NCBI RefSeq assembly: GCF_019331725.1
Contig: NZ_JAHBBF010000002.1
Span: 62,001-126,000 of the forward strand
Reading direction: 5' to 3'
Origin: Bifidobacterium saguinibicoloris
Lineage (GTDB): Bacteria; Actinomycetota; Actinomycetes; Actinomycetales; Bifidobacteriaceae
DNA: 64,000 nucleotides
The first letter of the stretch is position 1. Each line of letters begins with the position of its first letter. Both the position numbers and the translations under genes were made by a program. Under the pieces are notes generated by a model. That model was not told the DNA's origin. It did not search any database and worked only from the letters and a program-made list of their open reading frames with translations. Below, in pieces: positions 50,447 through 59,127 of the stretch.

Positions 50447-50586
50447 CCGTCTCGCCGCGGTCGCTTCGATTCCGCGGGTCCGGTCGTCGCCGTGCGGATA
50501 CGCGAAGACCCGCTTCCGATTCATGTCCCGGTCAACGAGGCATTGTCGGATGCGGGTCTTCACACCGCCGGACGGTGATGCCGGAA

Positions 50587-51000
50587 TCAGGCGTCCTTCT
50601 GGCTGATGAGCAGCAACACGCCGCCGATGATGTTCAGGAAGATGAGGTCGCACACGCCGAAGGCCACGGTGTTGGGCTTCGTGCCCTTGTAGATGCCCCA
50701 GCTGCGCAGGGTCATCGGAATGCCCCATGCCAGCGGGATGAGCAGCCAGCACGTGGCGAGGACGCTCAGCAGGTTGAAGATGAAGGCGACCATGCGCAGC
50801 GTCTTGTCCGAGCTGGACATGGCGTACGTGGCGCCCGGGGCGATGGTCGTCGCCGGAGCGGCCTGCGCGTAGCCGGCCTGCGCGGGGGCGGCGCCCTGAG
50901 CGGGAGCGGTGTTGGCCGTCCACTGGTTGCCATCCCAATAACGAAGCTGCGAAGCGTTGCCGGACGGATCCGGATACCAACCGGGCTGTACTGCGGACAT
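50587..51000 (-). CDS. DUF2510-containing small membrane protein
   Basis: A 137-residue protein. The N-terminus is a DUF2510 motif (QPGWYPDPSGNASQLRYWDG; NQWTANTAP), a Trp-rich module common in actinobacterial membrane proteins. After a Pro/Ala linker come two or three transmembrane segments (MVAFIFNLLSVLATCWLLIP; VAFGVCDLIFLNIIGGVLLL). Function unknown. AAGGAGGG fixes the start. Confidence 0.85.
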   Translation of the reverse strand: MSAVQPGWYPDPSGNASQLRYWDGNQWTANTAPAQGAAPAQAGYAQAAPATTIAPGATYAMSSSDKTLRMVAFIFNLLSVLATCWLLIPLAWGIPMTLRSWGIYKGTKPNTVAFGVCDLIFLNIIGGVLLLISQKDA

Positions 51001-51055
51001 AAGAACCCTCCTTGAAGTACGACGCCCTCTTCTTCGGCGCCTGTTGTCACGTACG

Positions 51056-51081
51056 GCATTACGTATCTGTCGACGTAATGC
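51056..51081. promoter_or_regulatory. Operator-like inverted repeat
   Basis: GCATTACG and CGTAATGC, perfect 8-bp arms 10 bp apart, upstream of the DUF2510 gene, with another GCATTAC at 51104-51110. TACAGT on the minus strand nearby may be its -10. Confidence 0.5.
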
Positions 51082-51205
51082 ATACTGTAGTCGCCGGAAT
51101 GTCGCATTACCGTCTTTTTCCCATCCCGCAACGCCGAATTCATCCCACAACCGCGCTCAGACAGCGCGCCGCCCGCATGCCGATGCCGCGGACGCGTCCC
51201 ACGCG

Positions 51206-51211
51206 TATACT
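51206..51211 (+). promoter_or_regulatory. -10 element TATACT of the permease gene
   Basis: TATACT about 68 bases upstream of the permease start. Confidence 0.5.
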
Positions 51212-51278
51212 GTTCGGGGCCGCGCAAGGCCGCCGGCCGCAACGAACGTGCGCAAGCAGGAGAAGACCAGAGGGAAGC

Positions 51279-52814
51279 ATGAGCCAACCCGACCATGACA
51301 CCGCATCCGTCGACGCGACGGACGAACCGAACCAGACCGCCGCCGCATCGCCGGCATCGACGACGGCATCGTCGAACACCCCGGACGCGACGTCCGCGGA
51401 CCATCCGGAACGCAGACACGCCCTGCACACGAACCTCAAACGCGGCATGGAATCGCGCCACCTGCAGATGATCTCCCTGGGCGGCGTGATCGGCACCGGC
51501 CTGTTCCTGAGCTCCGGATACACCATCCAGCAGGCGGGCCCCATCGGCACGATCCTCGCGTACGGCATCGGCGCGCTCATCGTATACCTGGTGATGCTCA
51601 CGCTCGGCGAACTGTCCGTGGCGATGCCGGTCACCGGCTCGTTCCACGTGTACGCGGAGAAGTTCATCGGCCCGGCCACCGGATTCGTCATCGCCATCCA
51701 GTACTGGCTCACGTGGACGGTGGCGCTCGGCAGCGAGTTCACGGCCGCGGGCCTGCTCATGCAGCGGTGGTTCCCGCACACGCCCACATGGATATGGAGC
51801 GCGGCGTGCATCATCCTCATCTTCACGGCGAACGCGCTGTCCGTGCGGTTCTTCGCGGAGGCGGAGTTCGTGTTCGCCTCCATCAAGGTGTTCGCGATCT
51901 GCGCGTTCATCGCGATCGGCCTGCTCGCCATCTTCGGCATCATCCCCATCGCCGGATACACGCATGCGCCCATGTTCGGCAACCTCGTCAAGGACGGCGT
52001 CTTCCCGAACGGCTTCATGCCGGTGTTCGCCACGATCCTCACGGTGAACTTCGCGTTCTCCGGCACCGAGCTCATCGGCGTGACGGCCGGCGAGACCCGC
52101 AACCCGGAGGTGGCGGTGCCGAAGGCCATCCACACCACACTGTGGCGTCTCGTACTGTTCTTCATCGGCTCGATCACGGTGATGTGCGCGCTGATCCCGT
52201 GGCGCCAGGCGGGCGTGGGCGAAAGCCCGTTCGTGCTCGTGTTCAACTCCATAGGCATCCCGTACGCGGCTGACATCATGAACTTCGTGGTGCTCACGGC
52301 CGTGCTGTCCGCCTCGAACTCCGGCCTGTACGCGTCCACGCGCATGGTGTGGTCGATGGGCAACGAAGGCATGATCCCCCGCTGGTTCGCGAAGACGAAC
52401 CGTCACGGCGTGCCGATGCTGGCCCTGTGCGCAGCCATGGCCGGCGGCCTGCTCGCCCTGCTGAGCTCGGTGGTCGCGGCCTCCACCGTGTATCTGGTGC
52501 TGGTGGCGCTGTCCGGTCTCTCGGCCGTGGTGGTGTGGATCGCGATCGCGTACTGCCAGATCGCATTCCGCCGCAAATGGGTGGCGTCCGGCCACTCGGC
52601 GGACGAGCTCGTCTACCGCACGCCCGGATACCCGTACACCTCGTGGGGCGCGTTCATCCTGTGCACGGCCTCGTTCCTGCTGGTGTTCTTCGACAAGGAG
52701 CAGCGGTTCGCGCTGGGCGCGGAGCTCGTGTTCATCGCGGTCTGCTACGCGGCGTACTTCCTGCAGCAGTGGTGGCGTCGCCGTCACCCGGCGGCCAAGG
52801 TCCAGCTGCCGTAA
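51279..52814 (+). CDS. APC-superfamily amino acid permease
   Basis: A 511-residue transporter of the amino acid transporter (AAT) family, with 12 transmembrane segments after a 50-residue low-complexity N-terminus. The signature [20 protein letters not shown] then [16 protein letters not shown] is the AAT start; [20 protein letters not shown] and [20 protein letters not shown] are typical. Related members move lysine, GABA, proline or S-methylmethionine; specificity is not readable. CAGGAGAAG and AGGGAAG precede the ATG. Confidence 0.9.
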   Translation: MSQPDHDTASVDATDEPNQTAAASPASTTASSNTPDATSADHPERRHALHTNLKRGMESRHLQMISLGGVIGTGLFLSSGYTIQQAGPIGTILAYGIGALIVYLVMLTLGELSVAMPVTGSFHVYAEKFIGPATGFVIAIQYWLTWTVALGSEFTAAGLLMQRWFPHTPTWIWSAACIILIFTANALSVRFFAEAEFVFASIKVFAICAFIAIGLLAIFGIIPIAGYTHAPMFGNLVKDGVFPNGFMPVFATILTVNFAFSGTELIGVTAGETRNPEVAVPKAIHTTLWRLVLFFIGSITVMCALIPWRQAGVGESPFVLVFNSIGIPYAADIMNFVVLTAVLSASNSGLYASTRMVWSMGNEGMIPRWFAKTNRHGVPMLALCAAMAGGLLALLSSVVAASTVYLVLVALSGLSAVVVWIAIAYCQIAFRRKWVASGHSADELVYRTPGYPYTSWGAFILCTASFLLVFFDKEQRFALGAELVFIAVCYAAYFLQQWWRRRHPAAKVQLP

Positions 52815-52971
52815 GCGGCGGCGCATACGCGTTGTCCGTCACGATGTGCATCGCGCCGGACAACGTGCCGGACACCATTGCGGGCAGCCGCATATGTAGC
52901 GCAGGATGAACAGCACGCGACGCCGCGATGAAATCCGTCACCCACGCGGAGAGCGGCCCGCGGACGCTCCG

Positions 52972-52977
52972 TACACT
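52972..52977 (+). promoter_or_regulatory. -10 hexamer TACACT for leaderless glycosyltransferase mRNA
   Basis: TACACT, eight bases, then the GTG start at 52986; no separate ribosome site except a weak GGGGAA in the spacer. Confidence 0.5.
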
Positions 52978-52985
52978 GGGGAACC

Positions 52986-54383
52986 GTGAACATCATCGCG
53001 CCACCGTCGTCCGCCGGAACCGACGGCTTCCCCTCCGACGAGGCCGTCGGCCGCACGGAGGCCGACGCGACGTTCGGACGACGTCCCCTGCGCGTCCTCG
53101 TCGTCAGCGAATCGTCGCTGGAACAGACGAACGGCGTATCCGGCAGCATCCGACACATCCTCGACCGGTTCGCCGAACGCGGGTTCGACGCGCGCGTCAT
53201 CGCACCGGGACCGGCACCAGAAGGCGGCGCATACGCGGGATATCCCGTCGAAGAGACGCCGTCGTTCCCGATCCAACGGTTCAACGTGGCGGTCACGACG
53301 AAATCCTCGGTGATCCGCGACATCCTCGACGGACCGAAACCGGACGTCATCCACGTCGCCGCGCCGATCTCGAAACTCGGCCATGCGGCGCTCATCGCAG
53401 GCGACGAACTGCACGTGCCGACCGTCGCCATCTATCAGACCGACGTGGCGCAGTACGCGCGTCGGTTCGCGCGCGAGGCGGTGACCGGCGAGAAAGGCGT
53501 GGACGGCACGGCACCGTCCGCAGTCGAGCGTTCCGCAGCCGACCGTTCCGCATCGAAGAAGGACGCCGACAGCGCCTGGCCCCGGCATACGAAATGGCTC
53601 CGGCGCATCGGCAAGGCGGCCGGGGAACAGGCGGAACGCATCGTGGCGGAACGCATGGCCCGCATGCACAATCTCGCCACCATGACGCTCGCCCCCACCG
53701 AGGATGCGCGCGACCGGCTCGAATCGTTCGGCGTGGACCCCGACCTCATCCGGCTGTGGGGCCGCGGCGTGGACACCACGCTGTTCTCCCCCACGCGCGC
53801 CGACGACCCGCAGGCCCGCGCATGGCATCGGGAATGGAGCGACGACGGGCGGCTGCCGGTCGTCGGGTACGTGGGCCGGCTCGCCCCGGAGAAGCAGGTG
53901 GAACGCCTCGTCGCGCTTGATGGGCTGCGCATGCGGCTGGTCGTGGTGGGCGGCGGCGTGAGCGCACGGGAGCTGCGCAGACGTCTGCCGCACGCGGTGT
54001 TCACCGGCATGCTGCACGGACGCGACCTCGCCGACGCCTACGCGGCGCTGGACGTGTTCGTGCACACCGGTGCGGAGGAGACGTTCGGCCAGACCATCCA
54101 GGAGGCGATGGCGAGCGGGCTGCCCGTGGTGGCGCCGGCGAGCGGCGGCCCGCTCGACCTGGTGGACGAGGGCAGGACCGGACTGCTGTTCGACCCGCAC
54201 GACGAGGACGACGCCGACCTGCACGACCGCGTGGGCAGGCTCATCGACGACGACGCGCTGCGGCACGGCATGGGGGCCGCCGGACTGGAAGCCGTCCAAG
54301 GGCGCACCTGGCCGGCGATGGTCGACCGGCTCATCGACTACTATCATCTCGCCATGGAGCTGCGCATGGCGCAGGACGGATGA
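52986..54383 (+). CDS. Family 4 glycosyltransferase (PimB/MgtA-like mannosyltransferase)
   Basis: A 465-residue GT-B enzyme. The N-domain has RVLVVSESSLEQTNGVSGSI and DVIHVAAPISKLGHAALIAG; the C-domain has WGRGVDTTLFSPTRADD, VVGYVGRLAPEKQVERLVAL, AALDVFVHTGAEETFGQTIQ and EAMASGLPVVAPASGGPLDL with the GT4 EX7E pair. The type fits alpha-mannosyltransferases that build actinobacterial glycolipids on the inner membrane face. An insert near 165-200 carries Ser/Ala/Asp repeats. GTG start. Confidence 0.88.
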   Translation: MNIIAPPSSAGTDGFPSDEAVGRTEADATFGRRPLRVLVVSESSLEQTNGVSGSIRHILDRFAERGFDARVIAPGPAPEGGAYAGYPVEETPSFPIQRFNVAVTTKSSVIRDILDGPKPDVIHVAAPISKLGHAALIAGDELHVPTVAIYQTDVAQYARRFAREAVTGEKGVDGTAPSAVERSAADRSASKKDADSAWPRHTKWLRRIGKAAGEQAERIVAERMARMHNLATMTLAPTEDARDRLESFGVDPDLIRLWGRGVDTTLFSPTRADDPQARAWHREWSDDGRLPVVGYVGRLAPEKQVERLVALDGLRMRLVVVGGGVSARELRRRLPHAVFTGMLHGRDLADAYAALDVFVHTGAEETFGQTIQEAMASGLPVVAPASGGPLDLVDEGRTGLLFDPHDEDDADLHDRVGRLIDDDALRHGMGAAGLEAVQGRTWPAMVDRLIDYYHLAMELRMAQDG

Positions 54384-54411
54384 CCGCGTTCCGCGGGGTT
54401 GGGAGGCCGAT

Positions 54412-55785
54412 ATGACCGGTCGGATCAGTGCATGCCGCTTCGGTGTGGTCATGCTGCGCATATTCTGGTGGACGACGCTGGTGTTGGGGCTGGCGTTGGC
54501 GGTCACGTTGGCGACGATGCTGACGGTTTCATGGCCGGTGCCGTGGGGCGACGGCTGGCCCGCGTGGACGATCGCGCTGGTGCTGGTGTTCCTGGTCGAA
54601 TCGGTGGTGTTCTGGACCGGCATCATCACCGTGTATCTCACGTCGGTGCAGTTGGGATTGAAGATCCGCGTGATCGGCGTCCTGTGCGGCTGGATTCCGA
54701 TCGCGAACCTGGTGGCGCTGCATCTCATCATCCGCACCGTGGCGGAGGAGGTGCGATTCGAATCGGCGAAGGAGCGTCTGGACCGTTCGCGTGCGGCGGC
54801 ACGCGTGTGCGCGACTCGTTATCCGGTGCTGCTCGTGCACGGCGTCTTCTTCCGCGACACGAAGGCGCTCAACTATTGGGGCCGCGTGCCGGCGGAGCTG
54901 GAGCGCAACGGCGCGACCATCTATTACGGCGAACACCAGTCGGCCGCATCCGTCGCGGACAGCGCGCAGGAGCTGACCGCGCGCATCCGCGGCATCGTCG
55001 AGGCGACCGGCTGCGGGAAGGTGAACGTCATCGCCCATTCGAAGGGCGGACTGGACATGCGCTATGCGATCGCCCGCTGCGGTGCGGGACGTTGGGTGGC
55101 GTCGCTGACGACCATCAACACGCCGCATCGCGGCTGCGGGTTCGCCGACTATCTGCTGACGAAGATCCCGGCAGGAGTGCAGCGGCGTGTGGCGTCCGCC
55201 TACAATGCGGCCGCCTCGCATCTGGGCGACAAGCAGCCCGATTTCATGGCCGCCGTGCATGACCTCACGCAATCCGGGTGCGCCCGGCTCAACGGGGAGA
55301 TCGGCGACGGCGCGCTGCTGGCGCAGGGTGCGGCCGCGGCCGCCCGGCCCACGTTCCCCGGAACGCCGGCGGGCACGCCGACGTGGCCGGCACCCGGCAC
55401 GGCCGTCCCTCAGGTCGTCCCGACGGCGGTCACGCCGGTCACACCGTCGTCCTCCATGACCGTCGGTTCCGCCGCGTCGCACGACGACCCGTTCGCCGGC
55501 ATCGTCTGCCGTAGCGTCGGTTCGAAGCTGGCGCACGCCACGACCGGCAAGTTCCCGTTGAACTTCACGTATCCGTTGGTGAAATGGTTCGACGGCCCGA
55601 ACGACGGTCTGGTGTCGTTGCCGTCGTTCCCGTGGGGCGAGAGCTTCACTTGGCTGGAGCCGAACGGCGTGCGCGGCATCTCGCACGCGGACATGATCGA
55701 CCTGAACCGCGAGAACATCCCCGGATTCGACGTGCGCGAGTTCTACGTGCAGCTGGTGGCGGATCTGAAGCGTCGCGGGCTGTAG
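54412..55785 (+). CDS. Membrane-anchored alpha/beta hydrolase, triacylglycerol-lipase-like
   Basis: A 457-residue protein. Two transmembrane segments lie at about 20-45 and 55-80. The hydrolase domain begins YPVLLVHGVFFRDTKALNYW; the nucleophile elbow is VNVIAHSKGGLDMRYAIARC (AHSKGG), followed by LTTINTPHRGCGFADYLLTK. A low-complexity Thr/Pro/Ala insert (300-360) precedes the C-terminus, where GPNDGLVSLPSFPWGE and GVRGISHADMIDLNR supply the acid and His. Similar to bacterial lipases in the cell envelope. GGGAGG fixes the start. Confidence 0.8.
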   Translation: MTGRISACRFGVVMLRIFWWTTLVLGLALAVTLATMLTVSWPVPWGDGWPAWTIALVLVFLVESVVFWTGIITVYLTSVQLGLKIRVIGVLCGWIPIANLVALHLIIRTVAEEVRFESAKERLDRSRAAARVCATRYPVLLVHGVFFRDTKALNYWGRVPAELERNGATIYYGEHQSAASVADSAQELTARIRGIVEATGCGKVNVIAHSKGGLDMRYAIARCGAGRWVASLTTINTPHRGCGFADYLLTKIPAGVQRRVASAYNAAASHLGDKQPDFMAAVHDLTQSGCARLNGEIGDGALLAQGAAAAARPTFPGTPAGTPTWPAPGTAVPQVVPTAVTPVTPSSSMTVGSAASHDDPFAGIVCRSVGSKLAHATTGKFPLNFTYPLVKWFDGPNDGLVSLPSFPWGESFTWLEPNGVRGISHADMIDLNRENIPGFDVREFYVQLVADLKRRGL

Positions 55786-55842
55786 GGACCGCGGGGTGCG
55801 TCGCCGTTCTCGGGACCGCCCCTTGTCGTCCGTCCGGTCCAT

Positions 55843-56009
55843 CCGGGTTTCCTTGCGCTGGGAACATCTCAGCGCAACAATTCCCGGCAGTCGACCGGAA
55901 TCCCCGGGATTCCTTCACTCAATCAGTCTCAGCACAAGAAAACCCGGCGCCATCCCCAGGCCTCCGGGAATCATTGCACTGAGCACCCTTCAGCACAAGA
56001 AAACCCGGG
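55843..56009. repeat. Three dyad units of ~45 bp, spaced 61 and 60 bp
   Basis: The gene-free gap 55786-56093 holds units at 55843-55887, 55904-55947 and 55964-56009, each with CCGGG near one end, CAGC(G/A)CAA in the middle and CCCGG at the other, so that the first unit folds as a near-perfect hairpin. Confidence 0.75.
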
Positions 56010-56061
56010 TTCTCGGCACAGGCAGAACGAACCTCGGTCTATGAACGACGCCGGAACGCAA

Positions 56062-56087
56062 AAGGCCACCGCTACTGCGGTGGCCTT
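56062..56087 (-). terminator. Terminator of the tRNA cluster
   Basis: A perfect 11-bp stem (AAGGCCACCGC) with a TACT loop; on the minus strand it ends in TTTT, so it stops transcription of the three tRNA genes. Confidence 0.85.
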
Positions 56088-56093
56088 GACGGG

Positions 56094-56166
56094 TGGGCGA
56101 TGTAGGAATCGAACCTACGACCCCTTCGGTGTGAACGAAGTGCGCTAGCCGCTGCGCCAATCGCCC
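56094..56166 (-). tRNA. tRNA-Val (anticodon CAC)
   Basis: A complete 73-base cloverleaf. The acceptor GGGCGAT pairs with ATCGCCC, the anticodon arm is CTTCG-TTCACAC-CGAAG with CAC, and the T arm has GTAGGTTCGATTCCTAC. The discriminator is A; no CCA is encoded. Confidence 0.95.
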
Positions 56167-56229
56167 GTGCATATTGAATTGTCAGGTCGAAAAACAAAAC
56201 CGGCAGTCACCTGCCGGCCGCTATTCGAG

Positions 56230-56302
56230 TGGGCGATACAAGATTCGAACTTGTGACCCCTTCCGTGTCAGGGAAGTGCGCTAGCCACTGCGCCAACCGC
56301 CC
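56230..56302 (-). tRNA. tRNA-Val (anticodon GAC)
   Basis: A 73-base cloverleaf starting GGGCGGTTGGCGCAG. The anticodon arm is CTTCC-CTGACAC-GGAAG with GAC, and the T arm contains CAAGTTCGAATCTTG. Discriminator A, no encoded CCA. Confidence 0.95.
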
Positions 56303-56335
56303 GGTTGTCGTCAGCCGGCGAACCGGCTTTCAGAG

Positions 56336-56408
56336 AGCGGACAACGGGACTCGAACCCGCGGTCTCAACCTTGGCAAGGTTGCGCTTTACCAACTAAGCT
56401 ATGTCCGC
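56336..56408 (-). tRNA. tRNA-Gly (anticodon GCC)
   Basis: A 73-base cloverleaf starting GCGGACATAGCTTAG. The anticodon arm is CAACC-TTGCCAA-GGTTG with GCC, the T arm GCGGGTTCGAGTCCCGT. Discriminator U; no CCA. First of the three leftward tRNAs. Confidence 0.95.
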
Positions 56409-56594
56409 AGTGCTTCGTGCGAAGCAACAGGTGGAAAAGATACGCGGTTTTCGTCGACCATGCAAATCGCGGCGCGTCGTCGGCGTGTCGCACACGACGA
56501 AACGCAACGGCGCGACGGCTTCCGTCGCGTTATACCGCCATGTCACACGATTACAATGGGGCTGGTTGAAGCCTTGCACGACGGGGAGGTGACG

Positions 56595-57989
56595 ATGGCC
56601 AACGTATTCGATTATGTGAAGCGCGAGACGCGGCAGCTCACCGACCCCGACGCGCCGTTCAACGAGGTGGATGCGCTCGTGTTCGCCTCCCTCGCCTACG
56701 AGGACGTGGCGCGCATCTCCCCCACGCTGTCGCTGGCGGACGACAAGGCCGTCTCGTTCGCCGCCCGTCTGCGTGCGTTCCGTCCGCGCCATCCATGGAT
56801 GTGGGTCAAGGGCCTGGTCGACGAGCCGTTCCCCTCGATGACGCTCGTGGAGGCGAACGACGCGCTGCACCGCGGCGACGACGTCGCGCGCGAACCGTCG
56901 GCCGACGACGCACAGGAACCGGAATCGGCCGGCACGGACCGACGGGCCGACGGCGCGGCGACGCACGACGTGGAAATGGTCGGACTCGCCGACCCCGAGG
57001 AGACGCACGCGTTCTTCCGTGCCGTGGCCGAATCGCCGCGCTTCGCCGCCACACGGCTGGGCGCAGTGGTGGAACATGTGAACCCGGGCGAACAGACGCA
57101 GTTCGCCGCCATGACGTTCCGACTGCCGGACGGCCGCGGCTGGAACGGACGGCCGCTCGCATCGCGCGCAACCAGAACGCAGGACGGGGAGCCGCGACAC
57201 GGATGGCCGCATCGGAACGTGGACCCGACGCGCGGCGGCACACTGGTCATCGCGTTCCGCGGCACCGACGACTCGCTCATCGGCTGGAAGGAGGACTTCA
57301 ACATGTCCTTCCAGTACCCGGTGCCGGCGCAACGCGCGGCAAGCGCATACCTGGACATGGTGGCGCGCCTGTGGAAGGGCGACATCGTGCTGACCGGGCA
57401 CTCGAAGGGCGGCAATCTGGCGGTGTACGCGGCGATGAACGCCGACGAGGAGGTGCGGCGCCGCATCCGACACGTGTATTCGCTGGACGGCCCGGGATTC
57501 CCACCGAACGTGGTGACGTCGCGCCAGTATCTCGCGACGCAGCCGATGGTGACGAAAATCGTGCCGAGTTCGTCGATCGTGGGGCAGATCTTCGAGACGC
57601 CGGAGCCATGCCGCGTGGTGGCGTCCGATTCGGACGGCATCATGCAGCATTTCACGTTCTCATGGCAGGTGGAGGGCGACCATTTCGTGGCCGAACCGGA
57701 TCTGGCCTCAAGCTCCCAGCTGTTCAACGAGTCGTTGAACGCGTGGATGCGCGATCTGACGGTGGAGCAGCGTGAGCGTGCGGTGGACGCGTTGTTCGCG
57801 GTGCTGCATGCGAACGGCGCGACGACGTTCTCCGAGGTGATCGCAGGCTTCCCCGGATCGATTCCGGCGATGGTCGCCTCGATGTTCGGCCTGTCCGCGC
57901 AGGACCGCCGTCATCTGCTCGAGGCGACGGCCATTCTGGTCAAGGCCGCGATGGCCCGCGGACCCCGCGGACCCCGTAGCGGCCGATAA
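56595..57989 (+). CDS. Mbeg1-like (DUF2974) alpha/beta hydrolase
   Basis: A 464-residue protein. The family N-terminus is NVFDYVKRETRQLTDPDAPF with NEVDALVFASLAYEDVARI; the hydrolase elbow is VLTGHSKGGNLAVYAAMNAD (GHSKGG), preceded by TLVIAFRGTDDSLIGWKEDF and followed by VYSLDGPGFPPNVV and EGDHFVAEPDL, which supplies the His. An Asp/Glu-rich insert lies at 95-135. Members are cytosolic lipase-like hydrolases of unknown substrate. GGGGAGGTGACG precedes the ATG. Confidence 0.88.
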   Translation: MANVFDYVKRETRQLTDPDAPFNEVDALVFASLAYEDVARISPTLSLADDKAVSFAARLRAFRPRHPWMWVKGLVDEPFPSMTLVEANDALHRGDDVAREPSADDAQEPESAGTDRRADGAATHDVEMVGLADPEETHAFFRAVAESPRFAATRLGAVVEHVNPGEQTQFAAMTFRLPDGRGWNGRPLASRATRTQDGEPRHGWPHRNVDPTRGGTLVIAFRGTDDSLIGWKEDFNMSFQYPVPAQRAASAYLDMVARLWKGDIVLTGHSKGGNLAVYAAMNADEEVRRRIRHVYSLDGPGFPPNVVTSRQYLATQPMVTKIVPSSSIVGQIFETPEPCRVVASDSDGIMQHFTFSWQVEGDHFVAEPDLASSSQLFNESLNAWMRDLTVEQRERAVDALFAVLHANGATTFSEVIAGFPGSIPAMVASMFGLSAQDRRHLLEATAILVKAAMARGPRGPRSGR

Positions 57990-58222
57990 TCGCGGCAATT
58001 GGGGCACCGGCGCGGCAAACGGCCGCTGACACGGTGCTGGCGGCCGAAAATCGCGGCGACACGGACGCTGGCGCGACAAACGGACACTGATGGAGGCCCA
58101 GAGGCCGATAGCCGCGGAAGCCAAGGTCCCAACGCGAACATCGGCCCCTGACGAGGTGCCGGCGGCCGATAGCCGCGGAAGCCACCCGCTTGGCGCGAAT
58201 TCCGGACGCTGGCGAACGTCTC
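57979..58222. repeat. Four 61-bp tandem units
   Basis: Units begin GCGGCCGATAATCG or variants at 57979, 58040, 58101 and 58162, exactly 61 bp apart, with conserved positions spread through the unit. The first overlaps the last codons of the Mbeg1-like gene. The gap 57990-58291 has no gene. Confidence 0.85.
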
Positions 58223-58236
58223 CTTATTGGTTATAC

Positions 58237-58258
58237 TGTCTAGACAAGCTGTCTAGAC
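58237..58258. promoter_or_regulatory. Double operator of the TetR regulator
   Basis: Two copies of CTGTCTAGAC, each centred on the palindrome GTCTAGAC, 13 bp apart and overlapping the end of a TATACT -10 (58232-58237). Two TetR dimers bound here would shut off the promoter. Confidence 0.85.
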
Positions 58259-58291
58259 CGACGCCATGAACGATGATCACAAGGAGGAGCC

Positions 58292-58918
58292 ATGCCACGC
58301 CCACGCAGGGATTCGACCATCCCACCCGCCAAGGAGCGCATGGAGAGCGCGTTCTGGAAACTGCTCGGGGAACGCGAATACCGGCACATCACGGTCACCG
58401 ACATCGTCCGCGACGCCCAGGTGAATCGCAATTCGTTCTACTACCACTTCTCCGGGCTGCCGGAACTCGCCGACGCCGCCATCCTCACCGAAGTGCGCTC
58501 GTCACCGCTCGTCCAGGACGTGCCGGACCCGGATGCCGATCCGCAGCTGCAATGGCGCAAACGCATCACCCATTTCATGAACTCGCCGCGCGAACGGGAA
58601 CGCCTCGACCGACTGGCGCTGCTCGCCGGCCCGCACAGCTCCCCCGAGCTCATCGAGTCGCTGCGTGATTTCGTGCGCATGTCGCTCATGCAGATGCTGG
58701 AGCTGACTGCCGACGATCTCGATCTCAAGACCGACCTGACCATCGACTTCTCCGTGGGCGGGCTGCTCGCCATCCTGCGCCGCTGGCCCGAACTGCGTCA
58801 GAGCGTCTCCATGGACGACCTGCTTAACGAGGACATCGCCGTGCTCGCCATGGGCATGTACATGTCCATGTCCAAGGAGAACATGCTCGCCTACTGGAAC
58901 CGCATCTTCAACAAGTAG
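58292..58918 (+). CDS. TetR/AcrR-family regulator
   Basis: A 208-residue repressor. The HTH is at about 12-55 (AKERMESAFWKLLGEREYRH; ITVTDIVRDAQVNRNSFYYH; FSGLPELADAAILTE), the canonical TetR form, followed by an all-helical ligand domain. The double dyad over its own promoter suggests autorepression. No divergent target gene lies upstream, so its other targets are unknown. AAGGAGGAG precedes the ATG. Confidence 0.92.
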   Translation: MPRPRRDSTIPPAKERMESAFWKLLGEREYRHITVTDIVRDAQVNRNSFYYHFSGLPELADAAILTEVRSSPLVQDVPDPDADPQLQWRKRITHFMNSPRERERLDRLALLAGPHSSPELIESLRDFVRMSLMQMLELTADDLDLKTDLTIDFSVGGLLAILRRWPELRQSVSMDDLLNEDIAVLAMGMYMSMSKENMLAYWNRIFNK

Positions 58919-58952
58919 TAGGACGCGACGCGGGCCCAATCCCGGGCTCCTA

Positions 58953-59026
58953 CGTCCGTTCCTACAGAATCGGACGCGACGCGGCCGATTCCCCGGGCGA
59001 AACGTCCGTTCCTTCGGAATCGGACG
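58953..59026. repeat. Two more 24-bp dyad repeats
   Basis: CGTCCGTTCCTACAGAATCG (58953 on, 24 bp in all) and a near copy at 59003-59026, 50 bp apart; the same family as the array at 24911-25087. Confidence 0.85.
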
Positions 59027-59127
59027 CATGGGCCACCCGACCGGCGCCGGCGCTGTGCGGTTTCTCACAGGGATGAATCGCGCCCGGGTGATGGCGTTTC
59101 CCGCACGGGCGCGGAATGATGGAAGCT

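Noticed and set aside
57979..58222. A CRISPR array, because of the exact 61-bp period
   Set aside because: Conserved positions are spread over the whole 61-bp unit, the first unit overlaps a coding end, and there is no constant repeat with unique spacers.
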